The translations under genes and the position numbers were made by a program. Below, in pieces: positions 34,506 through 43,212 of a DNA stretch of 64,000 nt. Origin of the DNA: CBDBLK01 sp965215445 (GTDB lineage Bacteria; Bdellovibrionota; Bacteriovoracia; Bacteriovoracales; Bacteriovoracaceae); contig CBDCDT010000002.1 in the NCBI GenBank assembly GCA_965215445.1, positions 1,550,001 to 1,614,000 of the forward strand, written 5' to 3'. A model generated the notes under the pieces. The model ran no database searches, was not told where the DNA came from, and saw only the letters and a list, made by a program, of their open reading frames with translations. The number at the start of each line of letters is the position of its first letter. Position 1 is the first letter of the stretch.

Positions 34506-35201
34506 TTAACGGTACAGGAATGTTTTGCAGATGAGGTCGTGAACTCCGCGCTTATCGCTGCGCAAGAAAATCGGCAAGACTCCCACCAGTAAGGCCACGC
34601 TGAGAGGTTTGAGCAGGAGCTCCCGGGCCAAAATCTGGCCTCGTCCCGGCAAGTTTTCCAGGTCTTGGTGCAGGATTTCGATGCCGACAAGCCTTTTTCC
34701 CAAAGAATTGGCAAAGATCAGGCATGGCCAGGCGTAAAACAGAACAAAAACTACGAGCTTGAGCAGGGGATGAAAATAATCTTCAATGTGGCGGGAGGAA
34801 AAGGAAGACCCTGTGTGCTCCAGGGCCAGTTCATTGGCATAGTCGGTGATAGGGCCTTGCAGGTACAAGCAAATCCCATAGCTTGCGCCCAGACAGATGC
34901 CCGCAAGGCCCAGGTCAATCAATCCCGCCCACAAGCGCAAATGCAAAGGAGGCGGTGGGAAGGGGGCATCATTTTGTTCTGAATTTATTCGATCGGCCAG
35001 CCGTGAGCGGGACGTTTTGTGGGGAACCCCTTCAAAATCCAATTCCATTTTGGGAGGCCGATTTTTTATCGCTTCGGAGGGAAGGCCTTTCGCACTTTTT
35101 AGTTCTCGGGCGAGTTGCTCGCGGGGAGAGTGGGATTTCTCTTTTTCTTTGACAAATTTTTCATCGAGCTTAAAATCCCAATCGTCATTTTCTGATCCCA
35201 C
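34506..35201 (-). CDS. RDD-family membrane protein
   Basis: 231 residues starting at GTG behind GAGGA. A hydrophilic N-terminal 85 residues precedes the RDD domain: LRLWAGLIDLGLAG (helix 1 with R and D), a second helix pair, NSLGKRLVGIEIL and the C-terminal SDKRGVHDLICKTFLYR. RDD proteins are small inner-membrane proteins often linked to ion or osmotic tolerance; the exact role is unknown. It lies 14 nt after prc on the same strand. Confidence 0.88.
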   Translation of the reverse strand: MGSENDDWDFKLDEKFVKEKEKSHSPREQLARELKSAKGLPSEAIKNRPPKMELDFEGVPHKTSRSRLADRINSEQNDAPFPPPPLHLRLWAGLIDLGLAGICLGASYGICLYLQGPITDYANELALEHTGSSFSSRHIEDYFHPLLKLVVFVLFYAWPCLIFANSLGKRLVGIEILHQDLENLPGRGQILARELLLKPLSVALLVGVLPIFLRSDKRGVHDLICKTFLYR

Positions 35202-35215
35202 CGGGAATCCTCGAT

Positions 35216-37423
35216 TTAGGGTGCGCTGTTGACCAGTTTTTTGCCTTTCATCTGGTTTAGCATATCGCCCATAATAAAAATGGCCTCTTCGATTTCGGGG
35301 TCTTGCTGGATTCCGTTCACCCAGTCTTCGCGTTTTTGTTTAAAATCCTTTTGCCAGCGAACTTTGTCGGTTTTGGCAATTTTTTCGTGCCTTTCGATGG
35401 ATTCCCTAAAGCGCGAGACAGTGATCTTTTCGTTTTTTTCATCCTGTTTCAAAGATTGGGAAATTTTTTCATTGTTTTTTTCCTGGGCGATGACCTTTTT
35501 GAGGTTGAGGTTGGCCACCGTGTCCTCATTTCTTTCCTTGAGGTAGCTGACTAGGCGCTTGAGTTTCTGGAAGCGGGGATTCTGAGTGATGCGGTTTGCA
35601 CTTTTCTTTTGCAAGTCCTTAATGTCGTAGGCGTGCTTATCCCATTTTTTATAAGTTTGCTTTTTGATACTGCCTCCGGGAAGGCCATACTCCAGGTCTT
35701 TTTCCCTGTTTTCAACATAGGCCAGCGAATCGGGAATGATGATGTCGGGAGTGATTCCCAGGTACTGGGTGGAAATTCCGTTGATGCGGTAAAATTTTTG
35801 GATGGTCACTTTGAGCGCACCCATTTTATTGCCCATCAACTGTCCCATAATGCCGGCGTTCAGGGGAATCACCGCCTGGACAGTTCCCTTGCCATGGGTG
35901 TATTCTCCGCCGACGATAATCGCCCGCCGGTGGTCTTGCAAGGCCCCCGCCAAAATTTCCGAGGCCGAAGCGCTAAAACGGTTGGTCATCACGATCAAGG
36001 GTTTGGAGAAACTGATTTTGCCATCGTCGTCGGATAAAACTTCTATTTGATCGGCATAATTTTTGGTTTGGACAATCGGGCCGGAAGTGAGAAAAAGGCC
36101 TGAAATTTCCTGGGCGTCGGAGAGGGCACCACCTCCATTATTTCTCAAGTCCAAAATGATGCCGTCGACGTTGTATTTTTTGAGGCGCTCAACTTCAATT
36201 TTGACATCCCGAGAGCAATTGCGGGAGGGGTCGTTAAAATCGCGGTAAAACTTGGGTAAATGAATATAGCCAATTTTGCCGGGAAGGCCTTGGTATTTCA
36301 GGACGCTCGATTTGGCAAAAGCGGCCTCGATGCGGATGACGTCGCGGATGATGGGAATGACCTTGCGGGTGCCGTCTGCCTTTTTGACGGTGAGTCTGAC
36401 TTCAGTGCCTTTTTTTCCGCGAATATAGCGAACAGCATCGTCCACTTTCATATCCACCAAATCCACGGGGTCGCCCTTGCCCTCTCCCACCATTAAAATA
36501 ATGTCATCGACTTCCAGTTCTTTTTGTCTCCAGGCGGCCCCTCCGGGTACGATGCGCATGACTTTGATATAGGAACCATTTTCCTGCAAGACCGCCCCGA
36601 TGCCCTCCAATTGGCCTGAAATATCAATGTCGAAATCTTCTTTGCGATTGGGAGGCAGGTAGGCGGTGTGGGGGTCAAACACGCCGGCGATGGAGTTATA
36701 AAATTTTTCCAGTTGGTCGTCGCGGTCATTTTTCAAGAGCCGGCGAAAGAGGTCTCGGTATTTTTCCGCCACTGTGGTATGTGCTTTGTCGCGCATTTCT
36801 TTGTCGGTCAGTTTTTTGCTCTTTTTCTCACCCTTTTCTTCTTTAGGTGCTTCTTTTTGTTCGTCCAGCATGGAGAGGTAGCGAATGAGAACCGTATGTT
36901 TGTAGAGCTTTCTCCAGTACTCTTCCCAGGCGGCGCGGTCTTTGGCAAAGTCTCTCTTTTTGGGACTGAGTTCGAGTTTTTCATCTCTGACGAATTGAAA
37001 CTGTTTTTTAAAGATTTTTTGGCGCAATTCCTCGGCATCTTGTACCCGCTTTTGGTACACAGAAAGAGACAGCTCTACCAGTTTGTGGTCACCAGAAGTC
37101 ATTTGGTCGTCCATTTGCAGACGGTATTGCTCAAGTTGTTTGATGTCTTCCACCATCAGGAATTGTTTGCTGTAGTCGATTTTTTTGAGGTATTCGCGGA
37201 AGGCCTCCCGTGAGGCCTGGTCGTCGATTTTTTTACCCCGGTAGTGATAGGTTTCCAGGGCATTTTTGAGCATATTCCCAATCACCCGCTCCTGGCCCCT
37301 GCCAGAAATGAGGGCCTTGCTTTCGTGCAAAGTTTTTTGGGAGGTTTTGGGGGATTTGGCCTGGCAAGACGAAAACAGGGCCAAATGAAAAAGTAGGGCA
37401 AGGGAGATAGTTGGTAGCTTCAT
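35216..37423 (-). CDS. prc: carboxy-terminal (tail-specific) processing protease Prc
   Basis: A periplasmic S41 protease that trims lipoproteins and peptidoglycan hydrolases. It has a lipobox-like LFSSC signal, a helical N-terminal domain, and a PDZ domain (about 270-360, DISGQLEGIGAVLQ to PGGAAWR). The protease domain has GYIHLPKFYRDF, DLRNNGGG, NRFSASASEIL (catalytic Ser) and HGKGTVQ (catalytic Lys). The helical C-terminal DUF3340-like part completes 735 residues, near the E. coli Prc size. It may control MltG or the amidase in this genome. Confidence 0.95.
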   Translation of the reverse strand: MKLPTISLALLFHLALFSSCQAKSPKTSQKTLHESKALISGRGQERVIGNMLKNALETYHYRGKKIDDQASREAFREYLKKIDYSKQFLMVEDIKQLEQYRLQMDDQMTSGDHKLVELSLSVYQKRVQDAEELRQKIFKKQFQFVRDEKLELSPKKRDFAKDRAAWEEYWRKLYKHTVLIRYLSMLDEQKEAPKEEKGEKKSKKLTDKEMRDKAHTTVAEKYRDLFRRLLKNDRDDQLEKFYNSIAGVFDPHTAYLPPNRKEDFDIDISGQLEGIGAVLQENGSYIKVMRIVPGGAAWRQKELEVDDIILMVGEGKGDPVDLVDMKVDDAVRYIRGKKGTEVRLTVKKADGTRKVIPIIRDVIRIEAAFAKSSVLKYQGLPGKIGYIHLPKFYRDFNDPSRNCSRDVKIEVERLKKYNVDGIILDLRNNGGGALSDAQEISGLFLTSGPIVQTKNYADQIEVLSDDDGKISFSKPLIVMTNRFSASASEILAGALQDHRRAIIVGGEYTHGKGTVQAVIPLNAGIMGQLMGNKMGALKVTIQKFYRINGISTQYLGITPDIIIPDSLAYVENREKDLEYGLPGGSIKKQTYKKWDKHAYDIKDLQKKSANRITQNPRFQKLKRLVSYLKERNEDTVANLNLKKVIAQEKNNEKISQSLKQDEKNEKITVSRFRESIERHEKIAKTDKVRWQKDFKQKREDWVNGIQQDPEIEEAIFIMGDMLNQMKGKKLVNSAP

Positions 37424-37460
37424 AAGACAAAGAACTCCATGGGATGTAGGGGGGCATTCT

Positions 37461-37496
37461 CCATTTTGGTATCCCTTTTATCATACCGCCAAATGG
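37461..37496. repeat. imperfect inverted repeat upstream of prc
   Basis: CCATTTTGGTAT (37461-37472) and ATACCGCCAAATGG (37483-37496) form an imperfect dyad 38-73 bp before the prc start, in the likely promoter region. It may be a regulator site; no factor can be named. Confidence 0.3.
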
Positions 37497-37587
37497 CCTG
37501 GGGATAAAAGGACAAAAAATGGCCCCTGTTTTTTTTAACCTCTTATCTAACTTCTCGGAAGGTCGTCCGGCAACCTTTGCAAAAAGT

Positions 37588-38835
37588 TTAATCATGATTA
37601 ATTTTGTCGGATGTTGGGGTTGAAACTGGAGTAACCCGTCCGGAAAAGTGAAGAGAATATTGCTCGGAATTTACTAACGCACGGGAGAGGTGTCCCTTGA
37701 GTTCTTGCTGCTCCAGAAGTTTTTGGGTGACACTGTTCCAATAAGTGAGCTTGGGCCGAATCACCGGCCTTTTGGGAGCAAACAAACTACAGGCGTCGTC
37801 GTGGGGAATGACAGACAGGTCGTGGGTGCCGATTTGTTTGGCCCAATTGATAATCTCCCGTTTGGAAAGCCCAACCAGTGGCCTTAAAATCGGCCGTTGT
37901 CCTGCGCCGTCTAAGAGCGTGAGATTTTCCAGCGTCTGGCTCGAAACCTGGGACAGGGAGTCTCCAGTGCACAAGGCATCGCAAGAGTTTTGTTCTGCCA
38001 AGAGATCGGAGGCCATCAGCATGGCGTAGCGAAAGAGCAGTGTCCGGTAGCGTTCCTGACAGTTTTGAGCGATCAGGTTTTGAATCTTTCCAAAGGGGAT
38101 GACGAAGAGTTGTGAACCCATTTGATGGCGCACCAGGATTTTGCCCAAGTCTAAAATTTTACTCTTGACTTCGTTGCCGACGAAGGGATAGGCGTGAAAA
38201 AAGGCAAAAATTTGCTGGCAACCCCGCGCGGACATGAGGTAGCTGGCCACCGGACTGTCAAACCCTCCCGATAAAAGTGTGACCAGTTTTCCGCTGCTGC
38301 CCACGGGAAGTCCACCCACCCCCTCTATCTTTTGAGCAGTGACGTAGCTGTGGTTTTCACTGGCAATTTTTATTTCCAGGTTGGTGCCGGGTTTTTTCAA
38401 ATCGACTTTGAGCGCGGGAAATTGAGACAAAATTTTGGCCCCCACCTGACGATCGACTTCCATGCTGCCAAGGGGAAAGTCTTTAAAACTTCTGTGGGTA
38501 CTGACCCGGAACGTGCGGCACTCGGGATTTTGCTGAAGCTGATTTTCCATTTCCGTGCAGGCACATTGCTCAATATCGGTAAGAGCGCTGGGGCAGCTTC
38601 GAGCGGGTTGCAGGGCAAAAAGGCCGGGCAGATTTTTGAGAGCGCAGAGCAAAGCGGGCGAAAATTCTTCACTCGAATTTAAAATCAGGCGTTGATTTTG
38701 GTTTTTGAGAGAAAAGGGGGCGGAGTGAAAATATTTGCAGATTTGCCTGATTTGGTTTTGCAGGTGTTGTTGGTAGCGGGCGCGGTTTTTTCCCTTCAAC
38801 CATAGTTCATCGACGTTGAGTAAGACGACACTCAT
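37588..38835 (-). CDS. thiI: tRNA 4-thiouridine synthetase ThiI (no rhodanese domain)
   Basis: ThiI adenylates tRNA U8 and inserts sulfur. The 415-residue product has an N-terminal ferredoxin-like/THUMP region and the PP-loop LLSGGFDSPVASYLM at about 190. It then has CTGDSLSQVSSQT and the PLVGLSKREIINWAKQIGTHDLS block. The C-terminal rhodanese domain of the E. coli enzyme is missing, as in Bacillus subtilis ThiI, which works with the dedicated desulfurase NifZ. Its ATG overlaps the TGA of a cysteine desulfurase (ATGA), reproducing that partnership. Confidence 0.95.
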   Translation of the reverse strand: MSVVLLNVDELWLKGKNRARYQQHLQNQIRQICKYFHSAPFSLKNQNQRLILNSSEEFSPALLCALKNLPGLFALQPARSCPSALTDIEQCACTEMENQLQQNPECRTFRVSTHRSFKDFPLGSMEVDRQVGAKILSQFPALKVDLKKPGTNLEIKIASENHSYVTAQKIEGVGGLPVGSSGKLVTLLSGGFDSPVASYLMSARGCQQIFAFFHAYPFVGNEVKSKILDLGKILVRHQMGSQLFVIPFGKIQNLIAQNCQERYRTLLFRYAMLMASDLLAEQNSCDALCTGDSLSQVSSQTLENLTLLDGAGQRPILRPLVGLSKREIINWAKQIGTHDLSVIPHDDACSLFAPKRPVIRPKLTYWNSVTQKLLEQQELKGHLSRALVNSEQYSLHFSGRVTPVSTPTSDKINHD

Positions 38836-40169
38836 TTTAAGAGATGGGGTAACTGCTCACACTTCAGACCATCTTGAGAGTCAGCTACACTGTCGCTCCT
38901 TGCGACGTGCTGGGAGCACGCCTCAGTCGCTCCAGTTTGCTTCCCCTCAACCTGGCCCAAATCGTGAGCACTTACCTTGCTTTTGTCGTAGTTTTTCACT
39001 GGAGTGTGAGTAGTTAAGAGATAGGAAATTTCTCCCAGCACTTCGTGAAAAGCTTCGAGTAGGGCTTCAACGTCCTTTTCAGTGGTGGTGTGTCCCAGTG
39101 AGATGCGGAAAAAACTTTGTTGCCGGGGGCGCTCCCAGCCGAGCAGGTCGAGGGCGGGGTTCCTGCCCCTGGTTTTGGAGGAACACGCCGAAGCGCTGGA
39201 AATCATCACATGGCGCTCTTCCAGACAGCGCAGGATAATATCACTGCTTACGCCTTCAAAAACAACTCCCAATATATGCGGGCAGGTGTCGGAGGCAGCA
39301 AAGGGAAAGTGGATTTTTTCTGAAAGAGCGCTCAACCCCTCCCGCAATTTTTGTGAAAGTTTTTGCGTGCGCAAGTATTCCCGCTCCCGCTCATGCGACC
39401 AAAACGAAACGGCGCTGGAAAGGCCTGCAATCAGAGGGGTGGGGAGGGTGGAACTGCGCTTGCCTCCCTCGTGGCCGCCGCCGTCGAGCAAACTGCCGAG
39501 TTTGTCCGGGTTTTTTATAAAAAGGCCGGCGATGCCCTTTGGCCCGCCGATTTTGTGGCCGCTTACGCTCAGTGAATCGACAAAGGGTGCGGCCTTTTGC
39601 AGGCAATACCTGGCCCAGGCCTGAACCGCATCGGCGCAAATAAAGGCGCCGGGGCAAATGTCTTTAATTTGAGACAAGCGTTCGCTCCACTCAAAGCGCA
39701 CTCCGGTTTGGTTGTGAACCAGTGTGAGCAGCACCAGGGGGGAGGAAGATGCTTTTAAAGTTTTGAACCACTGTTCCCAATCAAAAGTGCCCCGAGGGGT
39801 CATGGGAATTTGGCGCAAGGGGATGCCGTCCCGCTCGGCCCTCCATCTGGCGGGGGCCACTAGAGAAGGGTGATCTCCCTGATGGCACCAAATCTCCGTG
39901 GCGGGAAAATTCAGAGTTTTGACCAGGTGATTGTTGGCCTCGGTAGCGCTGGAAGTAAAAATCAGCGTCTCGCGCTGAGGGGAAAGGTTTTCGCCGGTCA
40001 AATCCCGCAAAATATTTTGCCGGCAGGTTTCAATTTTGGCCAAAAGTGTTCTGCCTGCACGGTGGGCCGCCGAAGGGTTGGCGAAGTCACTGTCTTGAGA
40101 CTCTCTTAAAGTTTGAGAGACGTCTTTTAAGAGTGGCGACGAGGCGGCATGGTCAAAATAAGTCATCAT
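38832..40169 (-). CDS. cysteine desulfurase (IscS/NifZ-like) with repeat-derived C-terminal extension
   Basis: A PLP enzyme supplying sulfur, probably to ThiI next door. Motifs are YFDHAASSP, SSATEANN, VSGHKIGGPKG (PLP Lys) and SSASACSS (active Cys). The last 59 residues come from the repeat at 38849-39016. Without it the protein would end EISYLLK followed by the same TGA that overlaps thiI. The insertion duplicated YLL as HLL, kept frame and kept coupling. The start ATGATG overlaps the DUF952 stop. Confidence 0.94.
   Translation of the reverse strand: MMTYFDHAASSPLLKDVSQTLRESQDSDFANPSAAHRAGRTLLAKIETCRQNILRDLTGENLSPQRETLIFTSSATEANNHLVKTLNFPATEIWCHQGDHPSLVAPARWRAERDGIPLRQIPMTPRGTFDWEQWFKTLKASSSPLVLLTLVHNQTGVRFEWSERLSQIKDICPGAFICADAVQAWARYCLQKAAPFVDSLSVSGHKIGGPKGIAGLFIKNPDKLGSLLDGGGHEGGKRSSTLPTPLIAGLSSAVSFWSHEREREYLRTQKLSQKLREGLSALSEKIHFPFAASDTCPHILGVVFEGVSSDIILRCLEERHVMISSASACSSKTRGRNPALDLLGWERPRQQSFFRISLGHTTTEKDVEALLEAFHEVLGEISYLLTTHTPVKNYDKSKVSAHDLGQVEGKQTGATEACSQHVARSDSVADSQDGLKCEQLPHLLK
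38849..39016 (-). repeat. 168-bp coding palindromic element, copy 4 (cysteine desulfurase 3' end)
   Basis: Minus-strand full-length copy, TAACTACTCACACTCCA to GAGCAGTTAC, flanked on the plus strand by AGAGATGGG (38840-38848) and AGAGATAGG (39017-39025), 8 of 9 identical. The central hairpin is CGTGCT-GGG-AGCACG. Element plus duplication is 177 bp, 59 codons. Confidence 0.92.
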
Positions 40170-40543
40170 GGGGAATCGTCTTTAACCGGCCCGAGTAAAT
40201 CTTTGGGAAGTTCAAAGTCCGCTTGGGAAATAGCGGGTAGGGGAAAGACGCGATCGACGCTGTCGAGGTTCAATTCTCCACAAACAAAAGGGAAAAAAAG
40301 GCCGCTGGCGGGAACGCTTGCAGAAGGGCCTTCGCGGATTTTTGCGCGAACCTTGTCCCTCATTATTCGCAGGAGCAGCAGGTCTGAGCGGCCGCGGAAA
40401 AGAGCGTGGGCCACACATTGAATTTGATCGGTGTGGCAGCAATGAATGACCTTCTCTCGGTCGAAATTGGCAGGTGCGTAAGTGCGGGATTCTTGCGCCG
40501 GCAACCAGTCGCTTTTGGGAACGATGTGAAACAAAAAGGCCAT
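40166..40543 (-). CDS. DUF952 family protein
   Basis: A 125-residue protein with the DUF952 pattern: an FHIVPKSDW start, a YAPANFDREKVIHCCHTDQIQ block (FIHCS-type), LFRGRSDLLLLRI, and FFPFVCGELNLDSVDRVF. Members are small beta-rich proteins resembling ADP-ribosyltransferase-like folds, mostly uncharacterised. Its stop overlaps the start of the cysteine desulfurase (ATGATGA), placing it first in a DUF952-desulfurase-thiI operon. Confidence 0.85.
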   Translation of the reverse strand: MAFLFHIVPKSDWLPAQESRTYAPANFDREKVIHCCHTDQIQCVAHALFRGRSDLLLLRIMRDKVRAKIREGPSASVPASGLFFPFVCGELNLDSVDRVFPLPAISQADFELPKDLLGPVKDDSP

Positions 40544-40573
40544 AAAGCACAGTAGGGTTTCCGATGATTGATG

Positions 40574-41611
40574 TCAATGACCAGGGGAACATATGACGGG
40601 AGTGTATTTTGCTTCGTTCCATCCGCGCCCCGGGTGGTGGGGGATGCACTGGCCGCCGGTTTTAAAGTGGGATTTCATCAGGCTCAAACTGGTGGCAAAA
40701 AGTCTTGGGCCTTTAAGCACGGAGACGTAGATGACGTAGCTTTGCTTGGGCGCAAGTCCGGCCACCAGGTATTCGATGTGGTTTCTGTGCAGTGGAGGCC
40801 TTGCTATGTGGACACCGAGTACTTTTCCAACATTCAAATTTTCATCCATAACTTCCACTCGATACCAACTGGCCTGGGTGATGATGGGAAATTTGATTTT
40901 GGCGCTGTAAGCACCGACCTGGAGAATTTCCAGATCGTCTATAGCTGTTGCGGGATGGCCCTGTGCAAAGGGATCGACCAGGCCGAATTCATTGAACAAA
41001 AGTGCGGTGGCGGCCTCTTTGCGATCTTTTGCTTCGAGAGCGGACTGAATCATGGATAAAGGTGTGGTGAGCACTTCAACTCGCAATTGACTCCAATAAT
41101 TTTTCGCTATCTGGCGCATCCATTTTTTGTTTTTCCGAAAGGCCCCCCAGCGATCGGGGTCGGGGGCGGGGTCACCAAAATTTTGCAGGTCTTGTTGGGG
41201 CAGGGGTTTGATGGTGTAGCTTGCGCTCGCCTGCGAACAGCTTGAAGCGTGTTTGCCGCGAAAAGTTTTGGCACAAAAGGTATAACTTCCCGGCGCGAGA
41301 GCGTAGCTTACGGGAATATCGGCGGTGACGTCGCTGGCGACAACGGAGCCTACTTCGATTCTGCAATCGGCATCGCTGTAGAGTCTGACGACATCCCAGC
41401 GTTCAACTCCACTTGCCCGCACTACCGGAGTGGTGTTGTAGCTTTCAACTGTCTCGGGCATTTGGATATTCAAAGTATTGGGTGCCTTGGGGATGACGGT
41501 GGGATTGGGTTCTGTTACCCCCGTCGGATAGGTGACTCTTATACTTTGGGGTGGCGCTATTTCAAGTAAAGTAGTCAGCAATAAAAGAGATTTTACTTTT
41601 GTGGTGACCAT
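40574..41611 (-). CDS. secreted beta-rich protein, fibronectin-III-like
   Basis: 345 residues. The N-terminal hydrophobic stretch (VKSLLLLTTLLEIAPP) is a probable signal. Two beta-sandwich-like regions follow. One (about 50-130, DIPVSYALAPGSYTFCAKTFRG) and one at about 245-320 (YSAKIKFPII...YLVAGLAPKQSYVIYVSVL) have the LxPxxxYxxxV pattern of fibronectin type III. Several Cys suggest an exported, disulfide-bonded protein. Adhesive or binding function is inferred. It is divergent from an outer-membrane barrel gene. Confidence 0.6.
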   Translation of the reverse strand: MVTTKVKSLLLLTTLLEIAPPQSIRVTYPTGVTEPNPTVIPKAPNTLNIQMPETVESYNTTPVVRASGVERWDVVRLYSDADCRIEVGSVVASDVTADIPVSYALAPGSYTFCAKTFRGKHASSCSQASASYTIKPLPQQDLQNFGDPAPDPDRWGAFRKNKKWMRQIAKNYWSQLRVEVLTTPLSMIQSALEAKDRKEAATALLFNEFGLVDPFAQGHPATAIDDLEILQVGAYSAKIKFPIITQASWYRVEVMDENLNVGKVLGVHIARPPLHRNHIEYLVAGLAPKQSYVIYVSVLKGPRLFATSLSLMKSHFKTGGQCIPHHPGRGWNEAKYTPVICSPGH

Positions 41612-41655
41612 GCTAAAATAATACCATTAGTGGAGGAACAAGGAGAAGTTTTGCC

Positions 41656-42231
41656 ATGAAAAAAATTCTTGCCTTTATAACTTTTGCAAGTTTTTCAAAC
41701 CTGCTCTACGCCGACATTTTGGTTGAACCCGGCATCGGTTACGTCCACTCTTCAACCAAAGGGGACAATATTTACGGCACCCGCAATTTGGGGGAAATGA
41801 AATATTCCTACAATGCCGGCGCTTTAAAATTGAAACTTGGCTGGAGCGGTGCTGTTTATCTTTTCGGTCTTGACGCCCAATTGGTGAGTGTAGGCAGTCT
41901 CAAGGCGGAAAACCAAAGCAACAATTCCAATGTTCATAGTGATGCCACCCAGATGTTGCTGGGGCCTTTTTTCGGTATGAACTGGTCTCAGGGCCTGCGC
42001 TTGAGATTTGCCTACTTGATGGCGGGAATGTTGGATGCCGGCTCCAGCGTCAACCAACCCAATCTCGAAGTTGACAAAGGTTTGGGGCTGGGGGCGGATT
42101 TTCCCCAACTGCTTCCCTTTGGCAGTTTTTTTGTGGATTACAAGTATATGGCCTACAAAAGAGAGGGGCCGGAAAACGAAGTGAAAGGCCATGAATTTGG
42201 TTTCGGGATTAGCTTTCCCATGCTTTTCTAA
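41656..42231 (+). CDS. outer-membrane beta-barrel protein
   Basis: A 191-residue protein with a signal peptide (ending LLYAD), alternating aromatic and hydrophobic strands (KYSYNAGALKLKLGWSG, GLRLRFAYLMAG, FVDYKYMAYKR) and a C-terminal Phe (GFGISFPMLF), typical of small barrels inserted by BamA. An aGGAGaa-type site lies before the ATG. The exact family is not identified; it probably has eight strands. Confidence 0.75.
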   Translation: MKKILAFITFASFSNLLYADILVEPGIGYVHSSTKGDNIYGTRNLGEMKYSYNAGALKLKLGWSGAVYLFGLDAQLVSVGSLKAENQSNNSNVHSDATQMLLGPFFGMNWSQGLRLRFAYLMAGMLDAGSSVNQPNLEVDKGLGLGADFPQLLPFGSFFVDYKYMAYKREGPENEVKGHEFGFGISFPMLF

Positions 42232-42266
42232 GTTTTAACATTTTTTTGTGAACAGGAGGTTCCCTT

Positions 42267-43199
42267 ATGAAAGCATTGAATTGGATCATTTTTCTCAACG
42301 TCTTTGTCCTTTTTTTTAGTTGTGGCAAAAAGAAAGATCCCCCTTCTTTTTCAGTCAGGCCATTGGAGAGTGCTTCGATAGCCAGTTTTTCGGCGGTGAG
42401 TTCCAATGTTCAAGCGGCGACCATTGATTGCACTCCCGAACTCAACTATTGGAATATGGCCCCGCAGACGGTTGGCCAGTTGCTGACCAGGAGTAATAAT
42501 CCCGTGGAATACCTTGAACACGCCTATGCCCAGGCAATGTTTTACGATTGCAACGCCCGCCAACAGGCACTGGAAGACAGCGATGGAGAAGTGCTTTCCA
42601 GCAGCGACATTCAGGAGGTTTTGGTCACCAAGGAAGATGAGGGCGTGCCCTTTCGGGACTTCACCCGCTTTGTGGCCTGGGAGGGAGACCCAGAGGCCTT
42701 AGAAAATAGAGGCAGGATGGTCAATCTCTATTTGCAAGATGACGACACCCGTACCAGAACCCGCATTGATTTGAGCAAGACGGGTGGATTTAAAATTGTG
42801 GATACGGTTTTCCAATCCGAGTACAATGACGGCACCGAGCAGTGGTCACGGGCCTATTTTCGAGAAGTTTTAGCAACCGAACATTACGTCATCCAAAGGC
42901 ATTGGGATTCCGACGACAATACCATTATTATTGTGGCGGGACACTTTGTGGAGGGAGCGGGTAGTGCTTCCTTTATGAATACTTGTGGTAACAATGACCC
43001 CAACGGCGTTTGCGCTCTGGGGACAACTCCCACAGAAACTTATCTCGACGAAGATGGAGCCGTTATCAACGACACTCAGGCGGCCGCGGCCGGTTTGATC
43101 GTTTTGGCCAATCTCTCCACCCTGACCGATGGAGTGGTCGATTTGGAGCGTTTTTATACCGGTACGTTGGATGCCTTTTTTGATCCGGTTTTTGAGTAA
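42267..43199 (+). CDS. lipoprotein, tandem paralog 1
   Basis: A 310-residue lipoprotein (lipobox LFFSC, then GKKKDPPSFSV). It shares nearly its whole length with the next gene: PxSFxVxPLExxSxxSFS, a Cys near residue 56, DFTRFxxWEGD, RxxxDLSKxGxxK, ExxHYV, VAxGHFVEGxGSxSF and the ending FFDPVFE. It is probably exported to the periplasm or surface. The family is unrecognised. AGGAGG precedes the ATG. It is cotranscribed with the next gene, 13 nt apart. Confidence 0.8.
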   Translation: MKALNWIIFLNVFVLFFSCGKKKDPPSFSVRPLESASIASFSAVSSNVQAATIDCTPELNYWNMAPQTVGQLLTRSNNPVEYLEHAYAQAMFYDCNARQQALEDSDGEVLSSSDIQEVLVTKEDEGVPFRDFTRFVAWEGDPEALENRGRMVNLYLQDDDTRTRTRIDLSKTGGFKIVDTVFQSEYNDGTEQWSRAYFREVLATEHYVIQRHWDSDDNTIIIVAGHFVEGAGSASFMNTCGNNDPNGVCALGTTPTETYLDEDGAVINDTQAAAAGLIVLANLSTLTDGVVDLERFYTGTLDAFFDPVFE

Positions 43200-43212
43200 A
43201 TTAGGAGTTTTG

